This document shows positions 1 to 10,400 of a DNA stretch of 64,000 nucleotides, piece after piece. The notes beneath the pieces are model-generated. The model had not been told where the DNA came from. It saw only the letters and a list, made by a program, of their open reading frames with translations, and did not search any database. Numbering within the stretch: the first letter of the stretch is position 1; each line of letters starts with the position of its first letter. A program made the translations under genes and the position numbers. Origin of the DNA: Rhizaria sp. SCN 62-66 (Eukaryota > Rhizaria, unplaced); the NCBI GenBank assembly GCA_001724265.1, contig MEDY01000072.1:43251-107250 (forward strand), in the 5' to 3' direction.

Positions 1-3000
1 AGCCGGCGCCCACGCAGCGCGGGGGACACCTGCATCAGCGCGCCGCGGCTGTCGTCGGCGCCGTCGCCAGAGACAACGAGCGCGTTCGAGGACGCGGCTG
101 TCGCGTCGTCGTCGTCGCCGGCGCCGGCTCCGCGCAGGAGCTCGAGCGCGGCGTTGTTGAGCACGGCGAGCACGCCTAGCGCGAAGGGGCCTGCGCCCGA
201 CTCGACGTAGATGCGCGCGGCGTCCTCGGGCGTCAGCAGCGCAGGCACCACGGCGTCCTCGCCGTCGACGGCGGCAGACGCGGCGCTGAGCGCGGGCGAG
301 TCCGAGAAGAGCACGCAGCGCGGCGAGCGCAGGAAGGCCAGCAGACGCGCCTTATTCGCGATCGACGCGGCACGCTCAGCGGCGACGGCGTCGGCGAGCG
401 CGGCCGTCGTTGGCGCAAGCACGCCCGCGGCTTCGAGAACGCGGAGGTACATAACGCACTCGTCGGCGGAGCTCGCAGCCGCGGCCAGCAGCGCGTCAGC
501 GTCGGCGTCGCCCGCGGCGGCCGCGCCCTGCGCCAGGACGCGCGTGTCGGGCTGCCGCAGGTGCGCGAGCACGACTGCGCGCGCGGCGTGGCGTTGCGTG
601 AGCACGTTGCTGCGCGTGGCGCGCACGGCGGCTGTGAGCGCCTCCCAGGAGCGGAAGCGGTCGCGGCGCACGTCAAGCGCCCATAGCGCGTGCAGCGTCG
701 CCGCGCCGGCGCCGCCCTCGTGGTAAAGCCGGTCCACGGTGGCGGCGTTGATCACGACCAGGGCCTCGCCGGACGCCGTCGTCAGCGAGCCGGCCGAGAG
801 CGCAGACAGCTGCGCGGCGGACCGGTACGGGCTCGCGCCGCCGCTGCCGTTGCCCGCGCCGCTGTCGGCGCCGGGCCCGTCGAGCATCGCCGCGAAGGCA
901 TGGGGGTAGTCGGCGGGCAGTGTGAGCGCGGAAGACATGGACGCCGCGGCGCCAGCGGGGGCGCCGCTGTCGCCGCCGGAGATGGCGTTCGCGGCGCGCT
1001 GCTGTTGCTGGGCAGGGAAACCCGCAACCGCGGCAGCGTCGGCGTCGGCGTCGGCGCCGTCGTCGTTGCCCGTGGCGACGAGCGCGTAGCTCATGCCGCT
1101 AGAGGCGCTTGTGGTGGGCACACTGGCGGCGTTGATGCGCGGCGGCGCGCGCGCGGGCGCGGTGGCCGCGGAGGCCAGCCCAGCGAGCGCGGCGCTGCTG
1201 CTAGCGTCGGCGACGACGTGCACGCCCTCGAAGAGCCTGCACTGCGGCGAAGTCAGGTGCGCGAGCAGGTCCCTGCGGTGCGCGGCCGTGGCGGCGCGCT
1301 CGCGGCGGACTTCCTCGACAAGCGTGGCCATCGAGGGAAAAGTGCGGCCCGAGCAGTCGAGCGCCTCGAGCAGCGCGCGCGTGTCCTCGCCGCCCTGGTC
1401 AAACAGACGGCGTACGTCCAGGTCCGACGCACGCGCGCCGCGCTGTAGCAGCGCGCAGGCGGGCGAGAAGAGGTAGCCGAGCGTGGCGAGCCGCGCCTCG
1501 ACCTGCGCGTTAAGCGCGGCGACGTGGGCGGCAAGCACGGCTTGCGCCAGCTCCGGGACGAGCAGGCGGCAGCGCACGCCCTGTGCGTGCAGCAGGTGCA
1601 GGTGGTACAGCGCCGCGGGGCCCGCGCGCGACTCGGCCAGGAACTGGTCGACATCGGCGACAGTGAGCGAGGCCGTGGAGACCGCCCCCGCGCCGGAGAG
1701 CAGCGCGGAGCCCGTCGGCGACTGCAGCAGATCCAGCAGCTGCACCTTGAGCGCCGTGTGCGCGGCCTGTACGGCGGCGATGAGCTCCGCGAAGGACGCG
1801 AACGTGCGGCCCGCGTCCATGAGCGCGGTCAGATGATGCTTGCAGGCGAGCAGCCCGCGCGCCTGCACGAGCAGCGCGTCCAGCTCGTCCGCGGTCACCG
1901 CGAGCGAGCCCGGCGGCGCCTGCCCGCCCGTGGCACCAGAGGCCTCCACGAGCGCGTTGCTGGAGCTACCGACGGCGGCGGCGGCGGCAGAGCCCACGGC
2001 ACCCGCGTCGTCGCCGTTGTTGGGGTTAGAACCGTTGGGGCCCTGGCCAGCACCAGCGACGGCGGCGTCCGCGAAGGACGGCGGCGCGGCGGGGGTGCTC
2101 AGGGCGGCCGCGGCGGCCGCGGCGGGGAACAGGCGGTACGCCGCGGTGTGGAAGAAGGACAGCAGCTCCTGGCGCTGGAGGTCGGTGACGGTCATTGAGT
2201 AGTCGGACAGATAGTAGAGCTTGCGGCGGCGCACGGCGTCCTGGTGCGCGCGCGCGACGAGCGCAGCGAGCTGTGGCAGCGCAGTCACGGTCACGCGCGC
2301 GCGAGCCAGAGCGCGAACGTGCGTGAGTGTGTCGACACCTGCGCCGGAGCGCGCAATGAGGTCCTGCACGTCCTGCGCCGTCACCACGACGCACACGGCC
2401 GGGGCGCCGGAGGCGGCGCTAGTGCCTGCGGCATCGAAGAGCGGGCAGTCAGGGCGCTGGAGAAAGTGGAGTAGGTCCCCGGCGACGCGGTCAAGCGCGG
2501 CCTGCTGCAGGCGCGCAGCCGAGACGGCGAAGATGAGGTGGTCGAACGACAGGAATGAGCGCCCGCGCGCGTTGAGACCGTCGAGCAGGCGCAGCGCGGC
2601 CGCGACGTCGCCCCCAGGGCCAGCGCCGGGGCCCGCGGCCTCGACGATGAGCCGCGAGAGCTGCGCAGCTGTGGCCTGAACGAGCTCGGCGCCCGCGAAA
2701 AGGCGGCACGCGGGCGCGGTGAGGTGGGCCAGCACAAGCTGGCGGTCCGTCTCGCTCACGCTGGCCACGAGCGCGTCCGTGGCGGCGCGCTGCACGGCGG
2801 CGGCGTGCGCGGCCGAGAGCGCGGCGGCCAGCTCGGCCATGCTCGCGAAGGCGTGGCCGGCGCCGTTGAGCGCGGCGACGAGCGTGACGACGTCGGCGGG
2901 TGCGGCGGGCGCGGCGGCCAGCAGTTGCGCCGCGGCCGCCTCGTCCACCAGCACGGGCGCCTCGGCGCGCGAGAACAGCTGGCACACCATGGGGTTCGAC

Positions 3001-3800
3001 AAAAACGCGACGAGCTCCTTGCGCGCGGCGGCGTGCGCCGAGTGCTGGCCCGCGGCGGCGGCCTGCGCGAGAGTGAGCGAGCCCGCGTCGCCAGGGTACT
3101 CCTGCATGTGGCCGTGCGCGCCGTGGGGGCCCGCGCCGTGCCCTGACAGCGGGACGAGCGCGTTAGGGCCCACGAGCGCGCGTGGGGAGCCGTCAGGGTG
3201 GTAGCCCAGCGCGCCTGCGCTGCCCGCGGCGGGGCCGCCGCTGCCGGAGGCCGAGGACGAGGACGCAGACGCGGACGCAGAGGCGGCGTTGGGGTGCGCC
3301 GCGGGGCCGCCGTGGTGGCTGCCCACGTGGGCGCTCGCGCGGGCGGTCGTGGGCGCGCCGGCGCCGCGGCCCGACACGGGCGCGGGCGTGGGCTGGCCCT
3401 GCGCGGGCCACGCGTACGTGTTGGTGGGCGGACGCAGGATCTGAAGATTGTGGCGGCGCTCGAGGTAGTGAGAGCCGCCGCGCTCGCCGCCCGTCTCGAG
3501 CGCGAGCGGGGCCAGAGACACGCCACCCTGGCGCAGGGGCGCGCCGCCGCGACGCCGGGCAGTCGTGGCGCCCGTGGACTGCTGCGCGGGGCCCTGCGCA
3601 GATCCAGAGGGCGGCTGCGAGGGCGCGTAGCGGTACTGGAAGTGCTGCAGTGGGGGCGCCGTGGAGCTAGGCTGGTTGAGCCCGCGCACGGCACCGGGGC
3701 GCTGCGGGGACGGCGGGTAGTCGCCGCGTGTGTCGGGGCCCGTGCCGGTCCGGCGGATAGCCGGGAGAGTCACGTCAGGGTTGCCCTGGTAGCCAGACAT
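1..3800 (-). CDS. Large repeat protein of unknown function (5' part; runs off left edge)
   Basis: The frame starts at the ATG complementary to 3798-3800 and stays open to the window edge: 1266 codons without a stop, so the 3' end is missing. I do not recognise the family. The first ~250 residues are low-complexity (Pro, Gly, Ala, Ser). From residue ~215 a degenerate, apparently all-helical module of ~50 residues recurs about nine times with variable linkers. Its core reads aL..L...GrtF.s...L..Av.aa....r..LLa.L.sP.crLF. The closing LL..L..P..rLF motif lies near residues 265, 355, 445, 545, 690, 775, 850, 1080 and 1155. A low-complexity insert separates the 7th and 8th copies. Third codon positions are strongly G/C, as in neighbouring genes. 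It is divergently transcribed from the asparaginase gene. The reading frame is certain; the function is unknown. Confidence 0.8.
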   Translation of the reverse strand, partial: MSGYQGNPDVTLPAIRRTGTGPDTRGDYPPSPQRPGAVRGLNQPSSTAPPLQHFQYRYAPSQPPSGSAQGPAQQSTGATTARRRGGAPLRQGGVSLAPLALETGGERGGSHYLERRHNLQILRPPTNTYAWPAQGQPTPAPVSGRGAGAPTTARASAHVGSHHGGPAAHPNAASASASASSSSASGSGGPAAGSAGALGYHPDGSPRALVGPNALVPLSGHGAGPHGAHGHMQEYPGDAGSLTLAQAAAAGQHSAHAAARKELVAFLSNPMVCQLFSRAEAPVLVDEAAAAQLLAAAPAAPADVVTLVAALNGAGHAFASMAELAAALSAAHAAAVQRAATDALVASVSETDRQLVLAHLTAPACRLFAGAELVQATAAQLSRLIVEAAGPGAGPGGDVAAALRLLDGLNARGRSFLSFDHLIFAVSAARLQQAALDRVAGDLLHFLQRPDCPLFDAAGTSAASGAPAVCVVVTAQDVQDLIARSGAGVDTLTHVRALARARVTVTALPQLAALVARAHQDAVRRRKLYYLSDYSMTVTDLQRQELLSFFHTAAYRLFPAAAAAAALSTPAAPPSFADAAVAGAGQGPNGSNPNNGDDAGAVGSAAAAAVGSSSNALVEASGATGGQAPPGSLAVTADELDALLVQARGLLACKHHLTALMDAGRTFASFAELIAAVQAAHTALKVQLLDLLQSPTGSALLSGAGAVSTASLTVADVDQFLAESRAGPAALYHLHLLHAQGVRCRLLVPELAQAVLAAHVAALNAQVEARLATLGYLFSPACALLQRGARASDLDVRRLFDQGGEDTRALLEALDCSGRTFPSMATLVEEVRRERAATAAHRRDLLAHLTSPQCRLFEGVHVVADASSSAALAGLASAATAPARAPPRINAASVPTTSASSGMSYALVATGNDDGADADADAAAVAGFPAQQQQRAANAISGGDSGAPAGAAASMSSALTLPADYPHAFAAMLDGPGADSGAGNGSGGASPYRSAAQLSALSAGSLTTASGEALVVINAATVDRLYHEGGAGAATLHALWALDVRRDRFRSWEALTAAVRATRSNVLTQRHAARAVVLAHLRQPDTRVLAQGAAAAGDADADALLAAAASSADECVMYLRVLEAAGVLAPTTAALADAVAAERAASIANKARLLAFLRSPRCVLFSDSPALSAASAAVDGEDAVVPALLTPEDAARIYVESGAGPFALGVLAVLNNAALELLRGAGAGDDDDATAASSNALVVSGDGADDSRGALMQVSPALRGRR

Positions 3801-4349
3801 GGGCGAGCGGGTGCAGCGGTTGTGGGGTGCTGCTGAGGGAAAAGAGAGGGAAACTGGATAATAAAAAGGGACTGAAGTGTCTCAATCAAAACCTAAGTCT
3901 GGTTAAAGGGCTGAATGTACGAAAAAGATAGCAAAATAGCGCATAAGTGAGCTGGGGTCGTGCTAGAGCCGCGATATGAGTGGCGGAGGACAGTTGCTTG
4001 AAGGTCGGCTATCACTTGCTAAAAGATGCATCGTGTGACGCCAGAAATCTGTCAACAACAATATCAAAAAAGAAACAATTGGAACAATGCGTTACTAATT
4101 TCGACAATTGCGCACGTCCCAAACCATGAATGAAATAAGTCGATAGAGGCATGTTTTCAATCAAAACAGACGTTACCCCCAGCTCACCTGCCGCCCACAG
4201 CCACGGTCGACCCCGATCTTGCCAGCCCGACCGACCGCGTGGGAGGGCTATTTTCCAACGTTAAGCAAACGCCCTTTGCGTCCGACAGGATGTCTTAGTG
4301 GTCGCTTAGAGATACTTTTGTGTCGAAAACTGTACGGTTTCATTTCGTA
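3801..4349. promoter_or_regulatory. Divergent intergenic region
   Basis: This AT-richer gap of about 550 bases separates the divergent starts of the repeat protein and the asparaginase. It must hold both promoters. I see no RNA gene, no coding-like stretch and no clear TATA-type motif. Confidence 0.4.
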
Positions 4350-6181
4350 ATGAGTGCCAGTAACTGGAATAAGACCGCTCTGCGTGGCGGAAATCTGACT
4401 CCCCACCCTGTTTCGGCGCAGCTCAACGCCGCGCTCCCGGCGATTGAGGCGCGTCTGGGCCTCCGCGGCGACGGCCTCTCGCGCTCGCAGGAGTCGCTCG
4501 ACCACAGTGCGCAGGTGCTGGAGCGTCTCTTTGCTGGCGCGCCGCTGCGTCACGCCGCGCCCGTCAAGCCCGCCACTGTGGCCGGCGTCAGCGCGCCCGC
4601 CGCTGATGTCATGGCCCCCTCCAAGGCAGATATTGCCGCTGCTGCGGCCGCGTCCGCCGCTGCCTCTGCTGCAGGCGCCGCCGCCGTGCACGACATCCAG
4701 TCTGCGGCGTACGACGAACACGACGACGCCTCCCCGGGCGGCTCCGTCACGCCGTCGTTCGCCATGTTCAACGCGTTGGACAAGAAGAAGGTGCTCATCA
4801 TCTTCACCGGCGGCACCATCGGCATGACCAAGGGCGAGGACGGCGTGCTCGTCCCCACCAAGGGTTTCCTCGCCCGCATCATGAAGGACTTCCCCGAGGT
4901 ACGTATTCCTGCATCTCTAAACAAAAATCTCCACGGCGCTACCCCCTATGCATATCTCTCTGTGAGTCATCTCTACGACGTGTGCAAGCTTTTCGCACTG
5001 TTCGCTCACTGTTTTGATTTCTTTTTCATGTTTCCGTGCCGCCACAGGTTGCCCACCCCGACGTGCCGCTGTACGACATCCTCGAGTGGGACACGCCGTT
5101 GGACTCATCGGACTTCACGCCCGAATGCTGGTCGCTGCTGGCGCAACAGGTCGGCGAGCACTACTACAACTACGACGGCTTCGTCATTTTGCACGGCACC
5201 GACACGATGGCCTACACGGCCTCAGCGCTGTCGTTTATGCTCGAGAACCTCGGCAAGGCCGTCGTGCTCACGGGGTCCATGATCCCGCTCGAGGAGCCCG
5301 TATCGGACGCCAAGCGCAACCTGCTCATCTCGATGATGGTCGCCGCCCACCTCAACATCACCGAAGTGTTGTTGTTCTTCAACACGCACCTGATGCGCGG
5401 CAACCGCGCGAAGAAGACGGACCCGTGGCGGCTGAGCGCGATCGAGTCGGTTAACATCGAACCGCTGGCGACGATGGGCGTCGGTATTCACATGCGCAAC
5501 AAGATGCTGTTGCACCCGCCCTCGCGCCGCTTCTCCGTCCGCACACAGTTCTTCAGCAACATCATCGTGCTGGTCATGACGCCCGCGTTCTGCTACGACT
5601 CGCTCAAGGCCATCGCGACGTCGTGGCGCAACATCCCCGGGTGCGAGCCGCCGGCATTGGTGCTGCTCATGTTCGGCTCCGGCAACGCGCCCGTCAACGT
5701 GCCCCACTTCAACGTACGCTTCCGTCGCTCAGAACTGAACTCCGCAATTTACTCTGTTATTGAAGCTTATTGTAACTAAAATTATGATATACTGTCGATA
5801 CCTACCAATAATATCTCATAATCTCTTTGTATCCCTCATTTTGATTTTGGACGACGACTGGTCTGACTGCAGGAAACGATCGACCTGTGTCTGAGCGAGA
5901 AGTGCCCCGTGGTGATCATGTCGCAGTGCATCCACGGCTCCGTGGACCTGACGCAGTACGAGGGCGGCGCGCGCCTCGCGAAGCTGGGCGTGATAGACGG
6001 CAAAGACATGACCGTCGAGGCCTGCACCACGAAACTCTCGTACCTCCTCGGCCGCGGGCTCCGCGGCTCGATGCTTAAGAAGGCCATGGAGACCAATCTT
6101 CGCGGCGAGCTTGCCATCAAGCCCACAGTCTCGTACACCGGGTTCGCGCTCGGTGCGCAGAGCTACCTCGCTAAGCTCTGA
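4350..6181 (+). CDS. Type I L-asparaginase (three exons)
   Basis: Predicted cytosolic L-asparaginase, which hydrolyses asparagine to aspartate and ammonia. Exons are 4350-4898, 5048-5713 and 5873-6181, giving 507 residues; both introns are phase 0. Family motifs are clear: TGGTIGM near residue 153 (first catalytic Thr loop), DSSDF near 200, HGTDTM near 231 (second catalytic Thr-Asp pair), LTGSMIPL near 256 and GSGNAPVN at the end of exon 2. The first ~140 residues are an Ala-rich extension not typical of the enzyme. I chose the ATG at 4350 because the frame upstream has no other ATG. There is no ankyrin tail like that of the animal ASPG enzyme. Donors are GTACGT and GTACGC; both acceptors are CAG. 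Stop is TGA. Confidence 0.93.
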
Positions 6182-6608
6182 GCGCGCCGGTTGAAGATAT
6201 GACGGTTGAACTGCCGTGACTGCGTGGCCATGATTAAGGAAGATTTATACGTGTATATAGTTATATAATAGGAATAAACGTCGTTTTTGAGAATAAATGA
6301 AACTCAAAGATTCCCTCTGCAGACATGGGATACTCGTGGTAATCGTTGAAAACTTCAAAAGTGCTGAGATATTATCTTGTGTTGACTTGTGGTCGAAGGA
6401 GGAAGCTACAAGCGTGTGGGTGGCCAAGAGATCAACTCTTCCTGCAGCACTTCATTCGGAACGTCAAGCGAGTTGTTAGTCATATTTTTCGTATTTTAAA
6501 TTGTATTTATACCTGCTTTTGAAATGAGGCTTGTGTTAAAGGCCTGGGGCACTCACAGTACAGCGGTAAATATCATCTCACCACACCTCTCTTGTCCTCC
6601 AAATTCAG
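6182..6608. other. AT-rich intergenic region
   Basis: This follows the asparaginase stop and probably holds its 3' UTR and the promoter, or a 5' intron, of the next gene. An ATTCAG at 6603-6608 could be a splice acceptor for the coding-like segment that follows. No other feature is seen. Confidence 0.35.
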
Positions 6609-7440
6609 GAGAGCTTACTCGCACTCCTGCTTCGCAAATTTGTCACATACTTGGCTGTCTGTGCTCAAGCAGTGAGAGCGATGGAGTAGTATCTAGTTAG
6701 CTGGGATAGTTACCTCGTGGTTGCTGACCCAGGGCCGCAACACGGCCCTAACCCTGCGCTCGCCCCATCTGCCCCCTTCAGTAGCGACACATCGACAGCC
6801 AGCACTAGCGCCCCCTACATCAACAGTCACACTCACACCGCTTTTGCAGACGACGTCGACGACTGTTAGGACCCCCATACTGTAGACGTGAACTGTAACT
6901 CTGCATCTTCACACGCACCAGCCCCAGCAGCGGCAGCCCCGTTGCTCGCAGGCGCTGAACGCTCGCCGCACTACCCCTGGCCCTCGCTTCTGGGCCCGCT
7001 CTCGGTCGCGGCCGCGCTGGGTCCCTCGCTGCCTACCCGCGACGACCCGTACCTGTTTCCCGGCGCCGTTGCGTCCGCGCAGCTGCCCTCGCTGGCCCGC
7101 ACGCGCCGCGACGAGGAGGACCACGCATTCCTGCACTTTCTCCATGGCGACAACTGCGCCGCCGCGGGGCCCTGCGCGCGCTCACGCCACACCGTGCCCG
7201 GCTGCGGCGGCCCCGCGCCGGGCGTTGCGCTGCCCGTGTTCTGCACCGTCGCCGCGCGCTACCGCCTCACCACGGGCCGCGCGCTGCCGTCTCCGGTGCC
7301 TCTCACGACCACATCATGCAGCAGCACGGACGCAGCGCCGCGGCCGCCGCGCGCGTACCGAAAGGTCGTCGACGCGGCGGGCCGCCCCTGCCCACGGTTC
7401 CGGCCCCGCCGCGCGGCGCCACCGCGGGGGACGATGAGGC
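6609..7440 (+). other. Probable N-terminal coding extension of the BACK/membrane gene, with in-frame TAGs and a frame change
   Basis: One reading frame is free of TAA and TGA from 6570 to 7469 and is broken only by TAG at 6699, 6708 and 6867. From about 6950 its codons end almost always in G or C, and the translation looks protein-like (e.g. HYPWPSLLGPL, DDPYLFPGAV). It lacks an ATG until 7432. Somewhere between about 7390 and 7440 the coding signature moves to the frame of the downstream gene, which corresponds to one missing base. I read this as the real N-terminal part of the next gene, with the true start in an unseen upstream exon and a 1-base sequence error. A separate short gene is less likely. 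Alternatives for the 6867 TAG are splice acceptors nearby (TTTTGCAG at 6848, CTGTAG at 6885). Confidence 0.45.
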
Positions 7441-10400
7441 TGGTGCGCTGTGGTGGCCCGAGGCGCTGACGACTGCGGCGCGCGAGAGGCGACGGCAGCG
7501 CTGGCACTGGGAGCGCACGAAGGCCTTCGAGGCGGCTGATGCGGAAGCCAAGGCAAAGACAGACGCGGTGTTGCTGGAAGAGAAGGACGCTGCTCACGGG
7601 GGTACTGACTATGCGGGCGATCACGAAGATGTATCGCTGTTCATCGTTGCCCCAGCTCCGCCACAGCAACAGCAACAGCAACAGCACACTGCATTGCGTC
7701 CCGCGCCCTCCGCTCCGACTGCGGCCTCGACCGTTGAGTACGAGTTCGCGGATGTTAGCGAGCCGTTTGCGGTACGCACCGACGCGCGCGGCCCGCGCAC
7801 CTGCGGCGTCGCCTGCTCCGCGTGCCTGCTCTCCGCGCGCCACGCCTGCGGCCACGGCGCGGGCGCACACACCGCCGACCGACTCGGCCTCGCCCGGCTC
7901 GGCGTCGCCGGCGCGCAGTACACGGACCCGCGGCTCACGACCGAGCGCGCGGCCGCGTGGTGCTGCGCGGGCACTTGCGAGCGCGTCGCCGCCGCCGCAC
8001 GGCACCCGGACACGGCGTTCTTGCCCTTCGTGCTGGGCTACCTCGACGAGCGCAAGAGGCTCGGGGCCCCGCGCGCCGCGGTGGCTGCGCAGGCGCTGCA
8101 CTCGCAGTTTGCCCCTCGGTCCGACAACAACGATGTTGACGCTGTGGAGCCGCAAGACGGCCTCTGCGGGACGGACCCGAGTCCGGAACAACTGGCGGCG
8201 CGCGCGGCCGCTACTGTCGACGCGTGGGCTGACGAGGACAGCACGATGGTGTACAACCCCGAGTCGTCCGACTTTGCGTACGCGGCTGCCGTATTCCCCG
8301 AGGCCGTGCGCTCGCCGCTGTTCCTGGCGCTGCCCGCGCGCGCGCTGCAGGCGCTCGTGGCCTCGGACCGCCTGCGCTGCGACGAGTTCGAGCTGCTGCA
8401 GAGCCTGGTGCGCTGGGCGCGCTTCCGCCTGCGCGCGCACGGGCTCGACGACACGGACCCGCGCCTTGTGCGGCTCGAGCTGGGCCCGCTGCTGTCGCTC
8501 GTCCGCTTCGCGCGCATGACCCCGCGCGAGGTCGCCATCCTCGCCGCGCCGCCGGTGGGCGCGCGGCGGCGGCGGCACCGCCCCGCGCGCGAGCTAGGCG
8601 GCGGCGGCGCGGTGTACACACGCCACAACCGCGACTTCCACAGCAACCAGGGCAACAACGAGAGCGACAATGACAGCGACGGCGACGGCGGCGCCGCGGA
8701 CGGCCAAGCACACGGCGGCATCTTCACGCCCCGCGAGCTTGTGACGCTGTGGGAGATCGTCACGCCGGGCGGCCCCTACAGCGCCGGGCTGGCCGCCGCG
8801 CTGCGCAGGCGCGAGGACCGCTACGAGGTGATGCTCGGCGGGGATCCGCTGCCGGAGCTGGCCGGCGCCACGATTGCGGACGAAAGCCCCGCCGCCGCCA
8901 ATGCCAGTGCGGCCGCCGCCGCCCCCGCTGCTGCTCATAGAGCTGCTCCCGATGCTGCTGCTGCTGCTGCTGTCGGGGCGCCCCTTGTTCAGCCCACTGC
9001 GTCTGCGCCTGCGCGTGGTCTCCCGCCCGGCCGGGTCGACGCGCGCGTCGCTTCGCTGGCGACGCCTGCGGGCGTGGCTGCGGCAGTCGCGGCGGCAGCG
9101 GCTGCGGCGGAGGCCGAGAACGGAGTATTCCTGCTCGAAGAAGCCGCCGAGGCGCGTGCCTCTCGGCCAAACGCCCCCGTCGCGCACGTAAGCCTCCTTG
9201 CCGTCCCGGCATTCGCGTCTGGTGTCTGCGCCGCAAACCCCGCTATTGCGCTCGGCCTTGCTGGAGCCGTAGCCAGCGCCAAGGCTGCTGCCGACGACAT
9301 TGCGCCGACGCCCGGCCGTCCCCGCGACTCGCACACAAGCGACCCGCACCGCGGACGACTGGCCCCGCTGCGGCCACCGGTGACGGACCCTGGCCGCGTG
9401 GGCCTGCTCGTGGGGCTTGCGGCCGTGCCTGCGCCGCGGCCGGGCGACGATGCGGGCGAGGCGGCGCTGCGGGTGTCGGCCGTGGCGGCGTCGCGGACCA
9501 GCGACCTGCTAGAGACGCTCGACGCGGCGCCGGTGACGGTGCTCGCGCCCGGGGAGATGCACGTCTTCGGCGCCGCCGCGACGCCCACCGACAACGCGCT
9601 GGACCCGGCGAGCGCCGCGGCGGGGCTCGCGGCGTGGCCCGACCCGCACGGCCGCTACGGCGCACTGGTCCTGACCGCGGACCCCGGCGCCGCGGCCGCC
9701 GACGGCGGGGCGCCGGGCGCCGCGGGGGGCGCGCGCAGGATCGAGGTGTTCGCGGCGGCAGTGGCGACCCGCGCACTGGCCACGCCGCTGGCGCTGCAGA
9801 CCGTCGCGACCGGGGACGGCGCGCGCGCGGCCGCGGCGGCGTCCGCGGAGGCGCGGCTCGGCGTTGCGATGGGCGCGGCCGACAAAGAGGCCTTGCTGCG
9901 CGGCGACTCGGCGCGCGTTAGGCCCGGGAACGAGGAGGTGGCCGCGCAGCTGCGCGTGTCGGCGCGACAGGCCGCGCGCGCCGCAGCTCTTCACTCCAAG
10001 ACGGCCGCGTTGCAACCAGGCGGCACTGATGTTGATGCGGGTGTCGAGAAGGAAGCGAAGGAAAACGAGCCGGGTGTCGACTACCCGGTCCGCGGCTTTG
10101 TGGGCACTGTCGCGCTCGCAGTCGCTGCCGCTACTGCGTCAAGTCGAGGTCCTAGTGCGAGCCTAAGAAGCGGCGGCTGGGACGGTGGTCAGTCCAGTGG
10201 CGCGAGCGCTGAGAACGTCTTTGTGGAGCTCCACACTGCGCCTGCAGTCGGCGCGTCCTCAAGCCTCAGCAGCTCCATTCCGCACAGCGCGCGCGATTTC
10301 AACGTTGACCATGACGGCAACTGTGGGGCTGGAGACCGCGAACGGCAGCAGCTCGGGGACTGCGACGCCGTTGTCGTCGACGAGCTACTGCCTGAACTGC

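Noticed and set aside
6866-6886. A 21-base intron (GTTAGG...CTGTAG) that would remove the TAG at 6867
   Set aside because: The other introns here are 95-220 bases and have GTNYGT donors. A 21-base intron with GTTAGG does not fit.
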